Below are positions 28,842 through 37,735 of a stretch of DNA of 64,000 nt, piece by piece. This stretch comes from an uncultured Methanospirillum sp. (GTDB lineage Archaea; Halobacteriota; Methanomicrobia; Methanomicrobiales; Methanospirillaceae). How positions within the stretch are numbered: the stretch's first letter is position 1; each line of letters opens with the position of its first letter. Below the pieces are notes generated by a model that did no database searches, was not told the origin of the DNA, and was given only the letters and a program-made list of their open reading frames with translations. The position numbers and the translations under genes were made by a program. The stretch is from assembly GCF_963668475.1 (NCBI RefSeq), contig NZ_OY764544.1, forward strand, positions 2,356,001 through 2,420,000, written 5' to 3'.

Positions 28842-29861
28842 ATGGTTCCAGTCAGGGCACACATCTCTGTCTCAGTGGTCTTTATCACACTCCTCATCAT
28901 CTCCTTCTGCCTGGTCTCCGGAGATACGGGTTTGTCTGAAACCTGGCAGGGGGCTGATGAAAATGGCAGCCCTGATATCGGTTACAACTCCGGGGGTTCC
29001 CTTGCCCTGACCCCGGCAGAAGCAGTGATTACTTCTCATCTTCTCCTGTCAGAAGCAGATACTGACAGACAGAAACATGCACCAGGACTCCTGCACCGGG
29101 TGGTCAACCAGTCAGTTCAGTCATCCTCCTCACCGCCAGCCACATTTCCTGACCTTCCCAGGTCCTTTGACTGGCGAAATCACAATGGGGACTGGACAAC
29201 CCAGGTGAAGGATCAGGGAGAGGAGTGCGGGAGCTGTTGGGCATATGCCGCAGTCGGGATTCTGGAGTCCCATCTGAAGATTCGATCAAAGAACCCGAAC
29301 CTCTCTCCTGATCTCTCTGAACAATACCTGCTCTCATGTGACTGGGATGATGACGGGTGCGATGGTGGCGACTTTGAGACCGCTATGGCCTACCTCGTTG
29401 ATACTCCCGGTCCGGACGGCAGGATCGGGACTGTGAACGAGTCAGTGTACCCTGTTGATAACACCGATGACTCCTGCGCAGATCTCGGAAATGCAACCCG
29501 GTATAAAGCAGGGCACTGGGCATATGTCAACGCCTCTGCAGAGGGGGATGCTGAAATCGCCATACCACATGTAGACGAGTTAAAAGCTGCCATATACCTG
29601 AAAGGGCCAATTGCAGCAGGTATTGATGATGACGATGCGTTCGATGAGTATGAAGGCGGAATATTCTCAAGCACTGCTCCACCGCCTGAAGAGACAACCA
29701 ATCATGCCGCGATCCTAGTCGGATGGGACAATGATAACGGGACCGAGTACTTCATCGGAAAGAACAGTTTCGGAACTGAGTGGGGTGAAGATGGCTGGTT
29801 CAGGATAGCAGTGAATTCGTCACGAATTGGTGAGGGTGCAGTGTACCTTGATGAAGAATAG
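28842..29861 (+). CDS. Secreted papain-like (C1A) cysteine protease
   Basis: 339 residues. A signal peptide (about 8-27) and a propeptide-like region to about 105 precede the mature domain at PRSFDWRNHNGDWTTQVKDQ. The catalytic residues are present: Q125 of the oxyanion hole, C131 in ECGSCWAY, H288 in TNHAAILVGW and N308 in GKNSFGTEWGEDGWFR. Several extra cysteines could form disulfides. Papain-family proteases are common in eukaryotes and rarer in methanogen secretomes. Single gene; acidic composition (many Asp) suits an extracellular enzyme. Confidence 0.92.
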   Translation: MVPVRAHISVSVVFITLLIISFCLVSGDTGLSETWQGADENGSPDIGYNSGGSLALTPAEAVITSHLLLSEADTDRQKHAPGLLHRVVNQSVQSSSSPPATFPDLPRSFDWRNHNGDWTTQVKDQGEECGSCWAYAAVGILESHLKIRSKNPNLSPDLSEQYLLSCDWDDDGCDGGDFETAMAYLVDTPGPDGRIGTVNESVYPVDNTDDSCADLGNATRYKAGHWAYVNASAEGDAEIAIPHVDELKAAIYLKGPIAAGIDDDDAFDEYEGGIFSSTAPPPEETTNHAAILVGWDNDNGTEYFIGKNSFGTEWGEDGWFRIAVNSSRIGEGAVYLDEE

Positions 29862-29881
29862 ATGGACGTCTGTGAAAAGAT

Positions 29882-30088
29882 TTAGAGGGACTGGGAAGCC
29901 ATCTCTACATCTTCTTCCTTGATGGTCTTGCGACCAGCATGCTGGGCGAGCTTGTTTGCCTCACGGGCAAGCTGTGCGATGTAGTCTTCTGCCATCTTAA
30001 CAAGTGCCTCTGCTGCGTCGCTGCCGACACGTTCTGCACCGTTATTCTTTGCGATTCTGGTTACTGCTGCAATTGGTAAGTCTGCCAT
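29882..30088 (-). CDS. Archaeal histone
   Basis: 68 residues, exactly the size of HMf-type archaeal histones, a bare histone fold. It begins MADLPIAAVTRIAKNNGAER and contains SDAAEALVKMAEDY and GRKTIKEEDVEMA, the conserved fold helices and the final loop KTIKEEDV. It wraps DNA as dimers and longer polymers. No tail is present. A GAGGT Shine-Dalgarno element precedes the ATG. It converges on the papain-like gene. Confidence 0.97.
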   Translation of the reverse strand: MADLPIAAVTRIAKNNGAERVGSDAAEALVKMAEDYIAQLAREANKLAQHAGRKTIKEEDVEMASQSL

Positions 30089-30121
30089 ATTTTTCCTACC
30101 TCTAAAGATAATATCCTGAAT

Positions 30122-30133
30122 AAGATATAAAAG
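30122..30133 (-). promoter_or_regulatory. TATA box of the histone gene
   Basis: The minus strand reads CTTTTATATCTT about 35-45 bases before the histone ATG. Transcription would start near 30100, leaving a short leader that includes the Shine-Dalgarno element. Confidence 0.5.
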
Positions 30134-30576
30134 CTATGCTTTTAATCAGAAAATATAGTGTTTTTGCAGGTATGTCACAGGGCTGCTGATTGACCCAGAT
30201 ATCTCCCTGAAAACCAGTGACGTCCGGTCTGATGGTATCCACCTGTTCATCAGGGCTGCTGCGTTTCCTCCTGAATTCCTGCGATTGATGCATCCATATC
30301 TTCATTTTAGCGTTAAACTGCTGATATGCTGGTCCAGCCCTCCTTTATCAGTGGCAGAACCAGGAATCCTCAAAGTGTATGTAATCCGGCCATCCAGGTT
30401 TCAACATACTCAGATGGCAACATCAGATCCAACGAGAAGCGCGGCAGAGGCTGATCCTGTTCCTATATGCGTGGAGTCAGAGATCAGACCCGGGATATAT
30501 GGAACCCTCCTCAGTTTTTCAGTCTCCTCTCCGGGTATCAAGAAACGATTTTACCACTCCTGCCTAACTCTCCATC
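30134..30576. other. Intergenic region upstream of the histone, no gene seen
   Basis: About 440 bases between the divergent histone and a small secreted-protein gene. Two frames (30102-30305 minus, 30285-30659 plus) are open but have no recognisable protein features, and the second overlaps a real gene in another frame. It probably holds promoters only. Confidence 0.35.
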
Positions 30577-31008
30577 ATGAAGAATACTATCCTCATCTGT
30601 GGTCTGCTTCTGTTGTCTCTCTGTGTGTTGAGTGTGTATGCCGAACCAGCCATCTCTGATGAGAACCTGACAGAGATGTCCTATGAGGATATGGTCACCC
30701 TGCCGAATGGAACAACGATCAATGTAGTTGTTTTCATGCCGATAACCGTCATCATGGACTCCTCTGATGATCACCACCCGCTCCATGTCATAGACAGAAT
30801 GAATCTCAGTGATGTAGATCCCATGCTGATGGGGAATGGCACATCTCCTGTAGATATGTTCGGGGATGGGTTTTACAAGCAGCATGCAGGGAAAAATATG
30901 ACCCCTGCTCTGAATGGAACAGGCATAAAACCCACTCTCAATGGTACCACCTCAAAGGTTTCAGAAAACCAGAGTGCTGCAAAGCCCAACCTAACCATCA
31001 CCTGGTAA
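30577..31008 (+). CDS. Small secreted hypothetical protein
   Basis: 143 residues. A clear signal peptide (1-22, KNTILICGLLLLSLCVLSVYA) is followed by a polar, Asn/Thr/Met-rich chain with many NGT sequons (LNGTGIKP, LNGTTSKV). No known domain. Probably a glycosylated surface or secreted protein. Single gene. Confidence 0.65.
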   Translation: MKNTILICGLLLLSLCVLSVYAEPAISDENLTEMSYEDMVTLPNGTTINVVVFMPITVIMDSSDDHHPLHVIDRMNLSDVDPMLMGNGTSPVDMFGDGFYKQHAGKNMTPALNGTGIKPTLNGTTSKVSENQSAAKPNLTITW

Positions 31009-31153
31009 CCTGATCACCCCTTCTTTTTCTGGCCTTCGGCTCTTACAAGTTGCATAAAGAAATCCTTATCGGCGGGGAGTTCTGAAGTTTCCAGAGCAAG
31101 ACTATCGACAAGACCTGGATGGGTCTGCTATCATACCTGCCTGGAAGAGAAAA

Positions 31154-32128
31154 ATGAAATTACTATCTATCGTTATACTGCTCTGCCTTTTCATCGTACT
31201 ATTCAACTCTCTTGTATCCGGAGATACCGTCTCAAAGCCCCTGGTTGATGTTATCTATTCCGGTGGGAAGGGGGATCACTCGTTCATTGACAGTGCATAC
31301 CGCGGACTTACCCAGGCAGAAGAGACCTTCTCATTCACAACTCAGGAGTATTCTATCATGAATGCCTCTGCTGATCCGGTTCCCGAACTTAACGGACCAG
31401 CAGGTGAAACACCTTCCATGGTTCTGCTGGTGGGTAGTCCGTTAAGTACAATGGCCCAGACGATCGCTGATTCAACCCCTACCCTGCCGGTCATCGCGCT
31501 AGACACTGATCCACTTGTTGGAGACAATACAAGAACCATCATGTTTCCGATGTACGGCTCCAGTTATCTTGCCGGACTCATCGCTGCCGATGAGACCGAT
31601 ACAGGAAAGGTGGCAGTGCTGGCAGGAAGGGACAACGCTCTGATGTCAGAGTTCATCAAAGGGTTTTCCGCAGGGGTCAACCAGTCAGGAAGAGAGGTGT
31701 CGGTAACAACTGCCTATGTTGCCGATGACAATTCAGGATACTGGAGCCCAGATAAAGCAGCGGCGATCGCCAGAAATCTCTCTGCAAATGGAACAGATGT
31801 CATCTTCACCGTTGCAGGGGGATCAGGGACCGGAGTGATCGCGTATGCCAGGAACACATCGGGGCTGAAGATCATCGGGGTTGATTCGGATCAATCAGTA
31901 CTCGGGCCAGACGTAGTTGTCGCCTCGGTGCTTAAGAATCTCGATCAGGTGGTCTACCGGGAGATATCCTCTGTGATGGAGGGGAACTTTTCGCCAGGGA
32001 TGGAACTATCAGGACTTGCAGAAAACGGGTCAGGGATTGTCATCAACCCGAACTTTGGCAACCTCTCATCGCTGATTGAAGGCCGGTATGGTGAGGCAAC
32101 GGATGCAGAGAACCGGTACAGGTCTTGA
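31154..32128 (+). CDS. BMP/Med-family substrate-binding protein, orphan
   Basis: 324 residues with a signal peptide (1-24). The body matches the basic membrane protein (BMP/PnrA) family of periplasmic nucleoside-binding proteins: VDVIYSGGKGDHSFIDSAYRG, the hinge GSSYLAGLIAADETDTGKVA, then GFSAGVNQSG and the ribose-site region VIFTVAGGSGTGVIAYAR, GVDSDQSVLGPDVVVASVLKN. In bacteria these feed nucleosides to an ABC importer. No permease or ATPase gene is adjacent, so it may act as a free sensor or use a transporter encoded elsewhere. Confidence 0.85.
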   Translation: MKLLSIVILLCLFIVLFNSLVSGDTVSKPLVDVIYSGGKGDHSFIDSAYRGLTQAEETFSFTTQEYSIMNASADPVPELNGPAGETPSMVLLVGSPLSTMAQTIADSTPTLPVIALDTDPLVGDNTRTIMFPMYGSSYLAGLIAADETDTGKVAVLAGRDNALMSEFIKGFSAGVNQSGREVSVTTAYVADDNSGYWSPDKAAAIARNLSANGTDVIFTVAGGSGTGVIAYARNTSGLKIIGVDSDQSVLGPDVVVASVLKNLDQVVYREISSVMEGNFSPGMELSGLAENGSGIVINPNFGNLSSLIEGRYGEATDAENRYRS

Positions 32129-32343
32129 GATTGGTTTCCGACTGGTCACCACCACCTCTTACTGGGCATAAAGCCGTTTCACGAGGTCCAAAATCTGGGT
32201 TCGCAAGTTGTGATGTTACATACATAATCCGGAAAGTTACCTGATACATTTTCGGTATCAGAAATTTGAGAACTCTTTTTTCCTAGTTCACCCACCTTTT
32301 GATTGAATTGATCAGTTCACGAACGTGAGTTGATCTCAATGCA

Positions 32344-32370
32344 TCAGCAACTAAATTATTATGTTGCTGA
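32344..32370 (+). promoter_or_regulatory. Operator flanking the TATA box of the MarR-MFS operon
   Basis: TCAGCAAC (32344-32351) and GTTGCTGA (32363-32370) are a perfect 8-base inverted repeat around the 11-base AT-only spacer taaattattat, which is the likely TATA box. Transcription would begin close to ATG 32389. A bound MarR dimer would block the TATA box. A second small palindrome, TCACGAACGTGA, is at 32317-32328. Confidence 0.6.
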
Positions 32371-32388
32371 ATCAATTACTTACTAACG

Positions 32389-32901
32389 ATGTTTACTCCT
32401 GATCAGTCCGCCCGTGATCTCTACCGGATCTGGATGCGGATCATGAACAAACTCAATGAATCTGAAAGTATTCCCCGGAGGTTCGGCGTTGATATTCCGT
32501 TATACCCGTCAGAGATTCATACTCTCCAGGTCATCGGGGATCATCCTGAAACCAATGTCAGGACCGTCGCAGAGCATCTGGGTATCACTCCCGGTGCAGC
32601 CTCCCAAACGATAACAAAACTTTCTAAACGTGATCTGGTCACCAAAGTCAGAGGACTGAAGAATGAGAAAGAGGTACACCTTGTGCTGACCTCTTCTGGA
32701 AGAACAGCGTATGATGCTCATGAGACCATCCACGAACTGGTGTTTCAGAAGATCGCCGGGCGTATTGGTCCACTCTCTTCAGACCAGGTCAGTTTTCTTG
32801 AACATGTACTCCACGCAATGGAGTCTGTCTATGATGAACGGATAGATGAAGTAAGAAGTGAGATGAACGAGTTGAAACCCCGCAGGGAGGAAGAGCAATG
32901 A
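32389..32901 (+). CDS. MarR-family transcriptional regulator
   Basis: 170 residues. The winged helix spans about 40-105: EIHTLQVIGDHPETNVRTVAEHLGITPGAASQTITKLSKR with the recognition helix, then VHLVLTSSGRTAYDAHE. The flanking helices would form the dimer. It overlaps the MFS gene by four bases (ATGA), so the two form one operon, and an inverted repeat surrounds its own TATA box. It is most likely an autorepressor released by a substrate of the adjacent exporter. Confidence 0.9.
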   Translation: MFTPDQSARDLYRIWMRIMNKLNESESIPRRFGVDIPLYPSEIHTLQVIGDHPETNVRTVAEHLGITPGAASQTITKLSKRDLVTKVRGLKNEKEVHLVLTSSGRTAYDAHETIHELVFQKIAGRIGPLSSDQVSFLEHVLHAMESVYDERIDEVRSEMNELKPRREEEQ

Positions 32902-34046
32902 GTCAGCTCAGACAGATCGGTCAGCTCACCCTTGCACACCTGGTCAATGATATCTATGCCCCGGTCCTGATGGCCCTTCAACCGGTTCTGATCACAATGT
33001 ACGGGTACAGTTACTTTCAGGCGGCCCTTCTGCCGGTAACCCACAGCCTTGTCTCATCTCTGCTTCAGCCTGTCTTCGGACACCTTACAGATACCCGGGG
33101 GCTGCGGGTGAGTGTCGGGCTCTCAATTTTGCTCTCCGGAATCGGGGTTTCACTACTCGGTCTCGTCCCTGATCAGTACATGGTCATGCTCATGTGTGTC
33201 ATCATATCTGCGGTAGGGCATGCAAGTTTCCATCCCGGTGCACTTTGCAAGGTCTCTGCACTGGCAACCGGGCAGTCACGTGGCCGGCTTACCTCGTTCT
33301 TTGTTGTCGGAGGGAACATGGGTATGGCACTTGGCCCGATCATTGCTGGTATTGTACTGACTTCCGGAGGGATCCCCATGGTTTCAGCATTGATCGTTCC
33401 TGCAATACTGGCAGCGGCGATCCTCTATGTACGGCCTGTTCCAGATGTCTGCCCGGTTGTAAAAGAGAAGATTAGATCAGGCGGTGAGGACTGGAACCCT
33501 GTTAAACTGCTCTTTGCAGGCTCAACACTCAGAGCCTGGGTCACGTTCGGAGCGATGACCTACTTCCCGACCTTTCTCGTGCTTCAGGGTTATCCTCTGA
33601 TAGAAGCAACCACCCTGGTCAGTATCATGCTGGTTGCCGGTGTTGTCGGTCAGATCAGCGGCGGAATCCTATCAGACCGGATAGGAAGAAAGAAAGTTGT
33701 TGTGATCACAACGATAGCATCAATCCCTGCATTTGCCGGAATCCTGATGACCCATGGAATAATTCTGATCTTCTGTATGTTAGCCTTCGGGTACCTGCTC
33801 TGGTCCTCGTTTGCAGTAACCATAGCAATGGCACATGAACAGATTCCCTCGCAGATAGGGCTGATCTCCGGATTATTCCTGGGAATTGCCATGGGTGCCG
33901 GTGGAATCGGTGTCTCGATATCAGGAGCGATAGCCGATCAGATCGGGCTGATGGCCACCCTTGCGTTCTTCCCGATACTCCTGGTTGCAGCCAGTATCCT
34001 CTTCATGATGGTCAAAACACCTGACCGTAACAGGACTTCTGAATAA
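32898..34046 (+). CDS. MFS transporter, fosmidomycin-resistance type
   Basis: 382 residues with about 11-12 membrane segments. The N terminus LAHLVNDIYAPVLMALQPVL and the segment VGHASFHPGALCKVSALA are characteristic of the Fsr subfamily, as is the loop RGRLTSFFVVGGNMGMALGP. Substrates in this group include fosmidomycin and other drugs. Cotranscribed with the MarR gene through a 4-base overlap, which fits a drug-inducible efflux operon. Confidence 0.92.
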   Translation: MSQLRQIGQLTLAHLVNDIYAPVLMALQPVLITMYGYSYFQAALLPVTHSLVSSLLQPVFGHLTDTRGLRVSVGLSILLSGIGVSLLGLVPDQYMVMLMCVIISAVGHASFHPGALCKVSALATGQSRGRLTSFFVVGGNMGMALGPIIAGIVLTSGGIPMVSALIVPAILAAAILYVRPVPDVCPVVKEKIRSGGEDWNPVKLLFAGSTLRAWVTFGAMTYFPTFLVLQGYPLIEATTLVSIMLVAGVVGQISGGILSDRIGRKKVVVITTIASIPAFAGILMTHGIILIFCMLAFGYLLWSSFAVTIAMAHEQIPSQIGLISGLFLGIAMGAGGIGVSISGAIADQIGLMATLAFFPILLVAASILFMMVKTPDRNRTSE

Positions 34047-34300
34047 GGTGGTTATGAGAGCCTTCCTCTTCAACCTCTTTTTGGATATATCTTCCATGGA
34101 ATAGACTCATCAGTTCTGGATGTCTGTCTCTTCTGGATCTGACATCCTCAGAGAGTGAACAGATTAACCTGAATATTCATGAGAAGATTCAGGGTTCTAC
34201 AACTGCTGGAAGATCTGTTTTAATGTGGGTAGCAACCATTATGGGACTGGTCCTTCGGATTTGCACATCCCGATCACTTTCGCTCTGTTTCCCTGAACTT

Positions 34301-34307
34301 TTTATAC
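34301..34307 (+). promoter_or_regulatory. TATA box of the frameshifted gene at 34330
   Basis: TTTATAC lies about 25 bases before ATG 34330, the spacing expected for a leaderless archaeal transcript. It supports ATG 34330 as the original start. Confidence 0.45.
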
Positions 34308-34329
34308 TACCAGTCACACGATATGATCA

Positions 34330-34891
34330 ATGCGGGATCGGAATAACCCTCTGAAACATCTCTCCCCCTGATGCGTTTACAATTGTCCTGGCATCCCGGG
34401 AAATTTTCAGGAGAGATCTTGCTGATCTGCCTGTCCGGTATCCCAAAGTAAAGATAACCTACCTGACAGGACTCATCGGTGTGCCCTATCTTCTTCTGAA
34501 GGAGCAGTACCAGGAGAGTCTTGATTTTCGCATAGCAGAGACGTTCGAGAGACTCATCACGATAGTCAGGTCTGATAGATCTGCCCTGCTCGTTATCGGG
34601 CACAGCCCGGTCCGGTTCGGTGATGATCATACAGGCAGGGCAACCCTGTTTGGAGAGGTCTGCAGAGAGCGGGCGAAAAAATGTGGTCCTGTTGTTCTGC
34701 TTGCAACCCATTCGGATCCGATCCTTTCAACCCTCAAAGAGATCGCTGATTACTTCATCGAGTTTGGTGGGATCAGGCTCTGTGGTCTCCGGCTTGCAAT
34801 AAAGGAGCAGACCACTCTTGAGAGCCTCCCAGTCACCCCCGGGATTAAGGGAGACGAGAGATTATACGGTCAGATGAAACTTGAATGGTAA
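34330..34891 (+). pseudogene. Hypothetical protein with a frameshift in its first codons
   Basis: From GTG 34481 a 136-residue frame runs to 34891. Coding-like sequence in the same frame extends back to about 34352 (SPPDAFTIVLASREIFRRDL). ATG 34330, placed correctly after a TATA box, begins MRDRNNPLKHLSP in another frame. The two meet at a C5 run (34364-34368); removing one C gives a continuous protein of 186 residues. The product (ALLVIGHSPVRFGD, GPVVLLATHSDPILSTL) vaguely recalls RecA/KaiC-like ATPase cores but has no Walker A, and I cannot name it. The 136-residue form from GTG 34481 could still be made. Confidence 0.55.
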
Positions 34892-34961
34892 CATGAAACC
34901 GGAATTGTGGCAACTTCGACCTGGTGGTCAAGGTTATACCTGTTGAGATCAAAGGAGCCAT

Positions 34962-35639
34962 ATGTATCTCAGATACCTGATCCTCGGGTTGTGTGTCTGT
35001 CTTATAACCCCTGTCCTGTATGCTGATCGCGATCCTTATGCCCCTGATCCGGGAACTATTATCCTTACCTCGGTTCCGGATATCAGGCAGAGTACAGATT
35101 ACAGCAGTGGGGCCTCTGCCCTTCAGGCAGTTCTTGCGTACTGGGGAGTAGAAAACAGGGAGGGGTCCCTCATGAAAGAACTGAACTCAAACCCGGAGAG
35201 TGGTACTACACCCGGGAATCTTCTTGATGTTGCCTCCTCACGTGGTCTGAACGCCTTCATCTCTGAAAATATGTCAGTAGATGACCTGAAGTCGTACACT
35301 CAGAATGGAATCCCCGTTATGGTAACTGCACAGGCATGGAATGGCGATTATGATTCAGACGGAACATGGGTGACAAAGGTCCCGGATAACTGGGAGGATA
35401 CATGGGAAGACGGGCATTATATGGTGGTCATCGGAGTGGACACCAGCAATGTGTACCTTGAAGATCCCTCACTCCTCGGAACCCGTGGGGTGATCCCGAT
35501 CAAGGAGTTCATCTCACGATGGCACGACTATGAAGGTGGATCAGGACCGTCTGGCCTAAAAAATGTTCATTCTCACATGGGGATCATCATCAAAGGGAAT
35601 GAGCCTGCACGATATCCGGTCTATACCCGGGTGACCTGA
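34962..35639 (+). CDS. Secreted C39-peptidase-like protein lacking the catalytic cysteine
   Basis: 225 residues with a signal peptide (1-21). The domain opens with VPDIRQSTDYSSGASALQAV, aligning with the C39 peptidase motif in which Q is the oxyanion residue and the DYSCGAA-type cysteine is catalytic; here S49 replaces the cysteine. The later histidine (DGHYMVVIGVD, H152) and aspartate (YLEDPS, D168) are kept. It is therefore probably a non-peptidase binding domain, or a serine variant. The fold call is good; activity is doubtful. Single gene. Confidence 0.75.
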   Translation: MYLRYLILGLCVCLITPVLYADRDPYAPDPGTIILTSVPDIRQSTDYSSGASALQAVLAYWGVENREGSLMKELNSNPESGTTPGNLLDVASSRGLNAFISENMSVDDLKSYTQNGIPVMVTAQAWNGDYDSDGTWVTKVPDNWEDTWEDGHYMVVIGVDTSNVYLEDPSLLGTRGVIPIKEFISRWHDYEGGSGPSGLKNVHSHMGIIIKGNEPARYPVYTRVT

Positions 35640-36265
35640 TCAATCAATTTTTTCCTTGACAGAGCTCTCTGTGAAATCTCCATACTCCGGTTACGATGAA
35701 GGAACCGGTTGATCCGTGCACAGAGAACGTAATAATCCCTGCCCAATCACGATTTTGTGCGATGAGTCTTCTCATTGAATCCTGGTCATCAGTTCCTCCG
35801 TTCTGTTCCAAACAGTGATATTTCCCTCACCATGAATTGCCGATCAGGGATACAAAACCAGAGCAGAGCCTGCAGGTTTTCCATTTGAGAGTACTGCGTT
35901 CAATGAAGTAATTGGTGCACAGAGGTTCATGGTATGTAACGACAGGGGTATCTGATCAGATCCCTGGTGCTGTACAACCGTTATTGTGAGAACACAGTAA
36001 ACTATGCCCAGGGAGGCAAGATTATGAGAATGATCATTTTTTCGATCTAAGCTGATGATGTTCAGAGCATCAACTGTCAACAGCCTCCTGTCTTTTTGTG
36101 CGCCATTTCTTTCCAGATGACGAGTCCTATTCCTGAAGGTACGTAGACTGTATATCTGAAACCCATGTAAATGAGGTGGTACCCTGAAACTTTGTAACCT
36201 CCCTCATCCATACGGTATTGTGTAGTGTTCTTACAATCTCTCGTACGAATGCTTCGTGTGATATT
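35640..36265. other. 626-base region without a supported gene
   Basis: It starts with a T6 tract (35648-35653), a plausible terminator for the C39-like gene. Two short minus-strand frames (35844-36080 and 36077-36274) adjoin each other in different frames and could be remnants of a decayed gene, but neither resembles a known protein. The last part must hold the promoter of the next gene. Confidence 0.35.
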
Positions 36266-36871
36266 ATGACGCAAAAAGGATTCTTACCTGGTTTTTATCT
36301 TTTAATATGCACCCTGCTACTCTTTGTTCTGGTAGGTATGGTATCCGTGGTCGCCGATGGTCCCTTTGACGGAACGTTTACCTCAAACTCTGGTGAGACG
36401 TATGATGACAGCCAGTATGTCTCAAGGAGCAATGTCATGGAGTCTACCGTTGATCCGTCATTCTGGGATGAACGTGAGTCTTTGTCCATCAGCAAACCGG
36501 AGAAGCGGCTGGTTCTTCCCCCATCAGACCCGAATAATCCAACTCTCCAGCCCGGCTCTATTGTAAAGCAACCATCCGGAAGCCTGACCGAGGAAGAACA
36601 TACACTTATCAGCAAGGCACAGGAAGTGGCCTTAATGCTTGTGAATATTCCATATTACCAGGCTGGAGAGCATGTCTTCAAACTTGACGACAAGCAGCAT
36701 GTTCAACTGAGTTCTGTCAAGTACGCAGCATCAAAGGAGTATTATGGCAGGACTGATGTCTCCTCATCGTGGGTGACAGACTTCTATAATGCAGCCTACA
36801 GCAATGATTACACAAATGTGACCTCATTACTTGATGAGTTGCCTGCTGAAATCCGCACTCCCAAAGTATAA
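36266..36871 (+). CDS. Secreted hypothetical protein
   Basis: 201 residues from ATG 36266 (MTQKGFLPGFYLL); the frame opens further upstream at 36218. A strong signal peptide or anchor (about residues 8-30) precedes a Ser/Asp-rich chain with a possible helical domain at about 115-195 (EEEHTLISKAQEVALMLVN). No known domain. It faces another secreted hypothetical gene across T-rich terminators. Confidence 0.65.
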   Translation: MTQKGFLPGFYLLICTLLLFVLVGMVSVVADGPFDGTFTSNSGETYDDSQYVSRSNVMESTVDPSFWDERESLSISKPEKRLVLPPSDPNNPTLQPGSIVKQPSGSLTEEEHTLISKAQEVALMLVNIPYYQAGEHVFKLDDKQHVQLSSVKYAASKEYYGRTDVSSSWVTDFYNAAYSNDYTNVTSLLDELPAEIRTPKV

Positions 36872-36877
36872 TCGCAG

Positions 36878-36900
36878 TTTTTTTAAAACCTATTTTTTTT
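36878..36900 (+). terminator. Double T-tract terminator
   Basis: T7 at 36878-36884 and T8 at 36893-36900 begin seven bases after the stop codon of the secreted-protein gene, a strong archaeal terminator. Confidence 0.6.
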
Positions 36901-36938
36901 ATCTATGTCTCTGACTAGAATCACCCAGGCGTTCTGGC

Positions 36939-36950
36939 AAAAAATCTTAA
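36939..36950 (-). terminator. Terminator of the convergent minus-strand gene
   Basis: On the minus strand a T-rich stretch with a T6 run lies about 20 bases past the stop at 36964. Confidence 0.4.
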
Positions 36951-36963
36951 AAGGGATACTCCA

Positions 36964-37578
36964 TTACCACAAATCTCCGTTAAAGTCAGAGAACGGGCTT
37001 TTCGGCCAATAATATGGTACCTCTTCAGTCGGGGTTGGTGTAACGGTTGAAGAGAGCGTGTACGGGACAACTCCAGGATACATGGCCTTAATCTGGTTCC
37101 ATACCTTCTGGGATGCGGCCTGGTATTTTCTGGCTTCACTAATCATGGTATCATCCCTGTACACCGGTGAGTATGGTTTATCTGCCAGGTTCAGAGCATC
37201 AGATAACTCATCTCCTGATTTAGATGCATAGTAAAGGTAAGCGTTGATCTGTTTTGCAGTCGGATAGAAACCGGGACTGATATTCATCCTGGCGAGTTTC
37301 TGTTGTGCGGATTGGAGTTCCCGCAGGGACGTACCATTAGGAATCGTTGTGTTTGAAAGGCCGTAGATTGTTTCATTTGCGAGTTCAAGGAACTCTGAAT
37401 CCTGGTATGGTCCGTTAGCAGGTGATGATTTCAGCGGGAACATGACCGTTGGAAGAGCTGAAGCATAACCTGTGCATACACAGACAAGAATGAGAAGAGT
37501 AAGGAATGTTCGTCCTGATACCGCTTTAAGACGGTTTTGGATTTCTGGTGAGAGTTTCTCGTTTCTTTTCTGTGTCAT
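36964..37578 (-). CDS. Secreted hypothetical protein with TPT linker
   Basis: 204 residues from ATG 37578 (MTQKRNEKLSPEIQ). The signal or anchor helix is at about 22-42 (TFLTLLILVCVCTGYASA). The middle is mostly helical and polar (SAQQKLARMNISPGFYPT), and the C terminus has a STVTPTPTEE linker and an aromatic end (PYYWPKSPFSDFNGDLW). No known domain. The frame extends to 37611 but ATG 37578 leaves a more normal signal peptide. Confidence 0.65.
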   Translation of the reverse strand: MTQKRNEKLSPEIQNRLKAVSGRTFLTLLILVCVCTGYASALPTVMFPLKSSPANGPYQDSEFLELANETIYGLSNTTIPNGTSLRELQSAQQKLARMNISPGFYPTAKQINAYLYYASKSGDELSDALNLADKPYSPVYRDDTMISEARKYQAASQKVWNQIKAMYPGVVPYTLSSTVTPTPTEEVPYYWPKSPFSDFNGDLW

Positions 37579-37735
37579 GGGCCTTCCCTCATGTGACTCA
37601 TCAGTGTGCATGGATAAAGTGTTTTTCTTGTATCCGATCCAGAGAAAAAATCATTAGGTCGAACCTCTCATTTTGCGATGAGATCGATATCCTCATGGCC
37701 CGTAATGTCAAAGCGTACTGAACACCGGGCAAATC

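Noticed and set aside
30285..30659. 124-residue plus-strand frame upstream of a secreted-protein gene
   Set aside because: Overlaps the signal-peptide gene in another frame and lacks protein-like features.
35844..36274. Two short minus-strand frames in the 626-base gap
   Set aside because: Neither resembles a known protein nor has a start signal; kept only as a note on possible gene remains.
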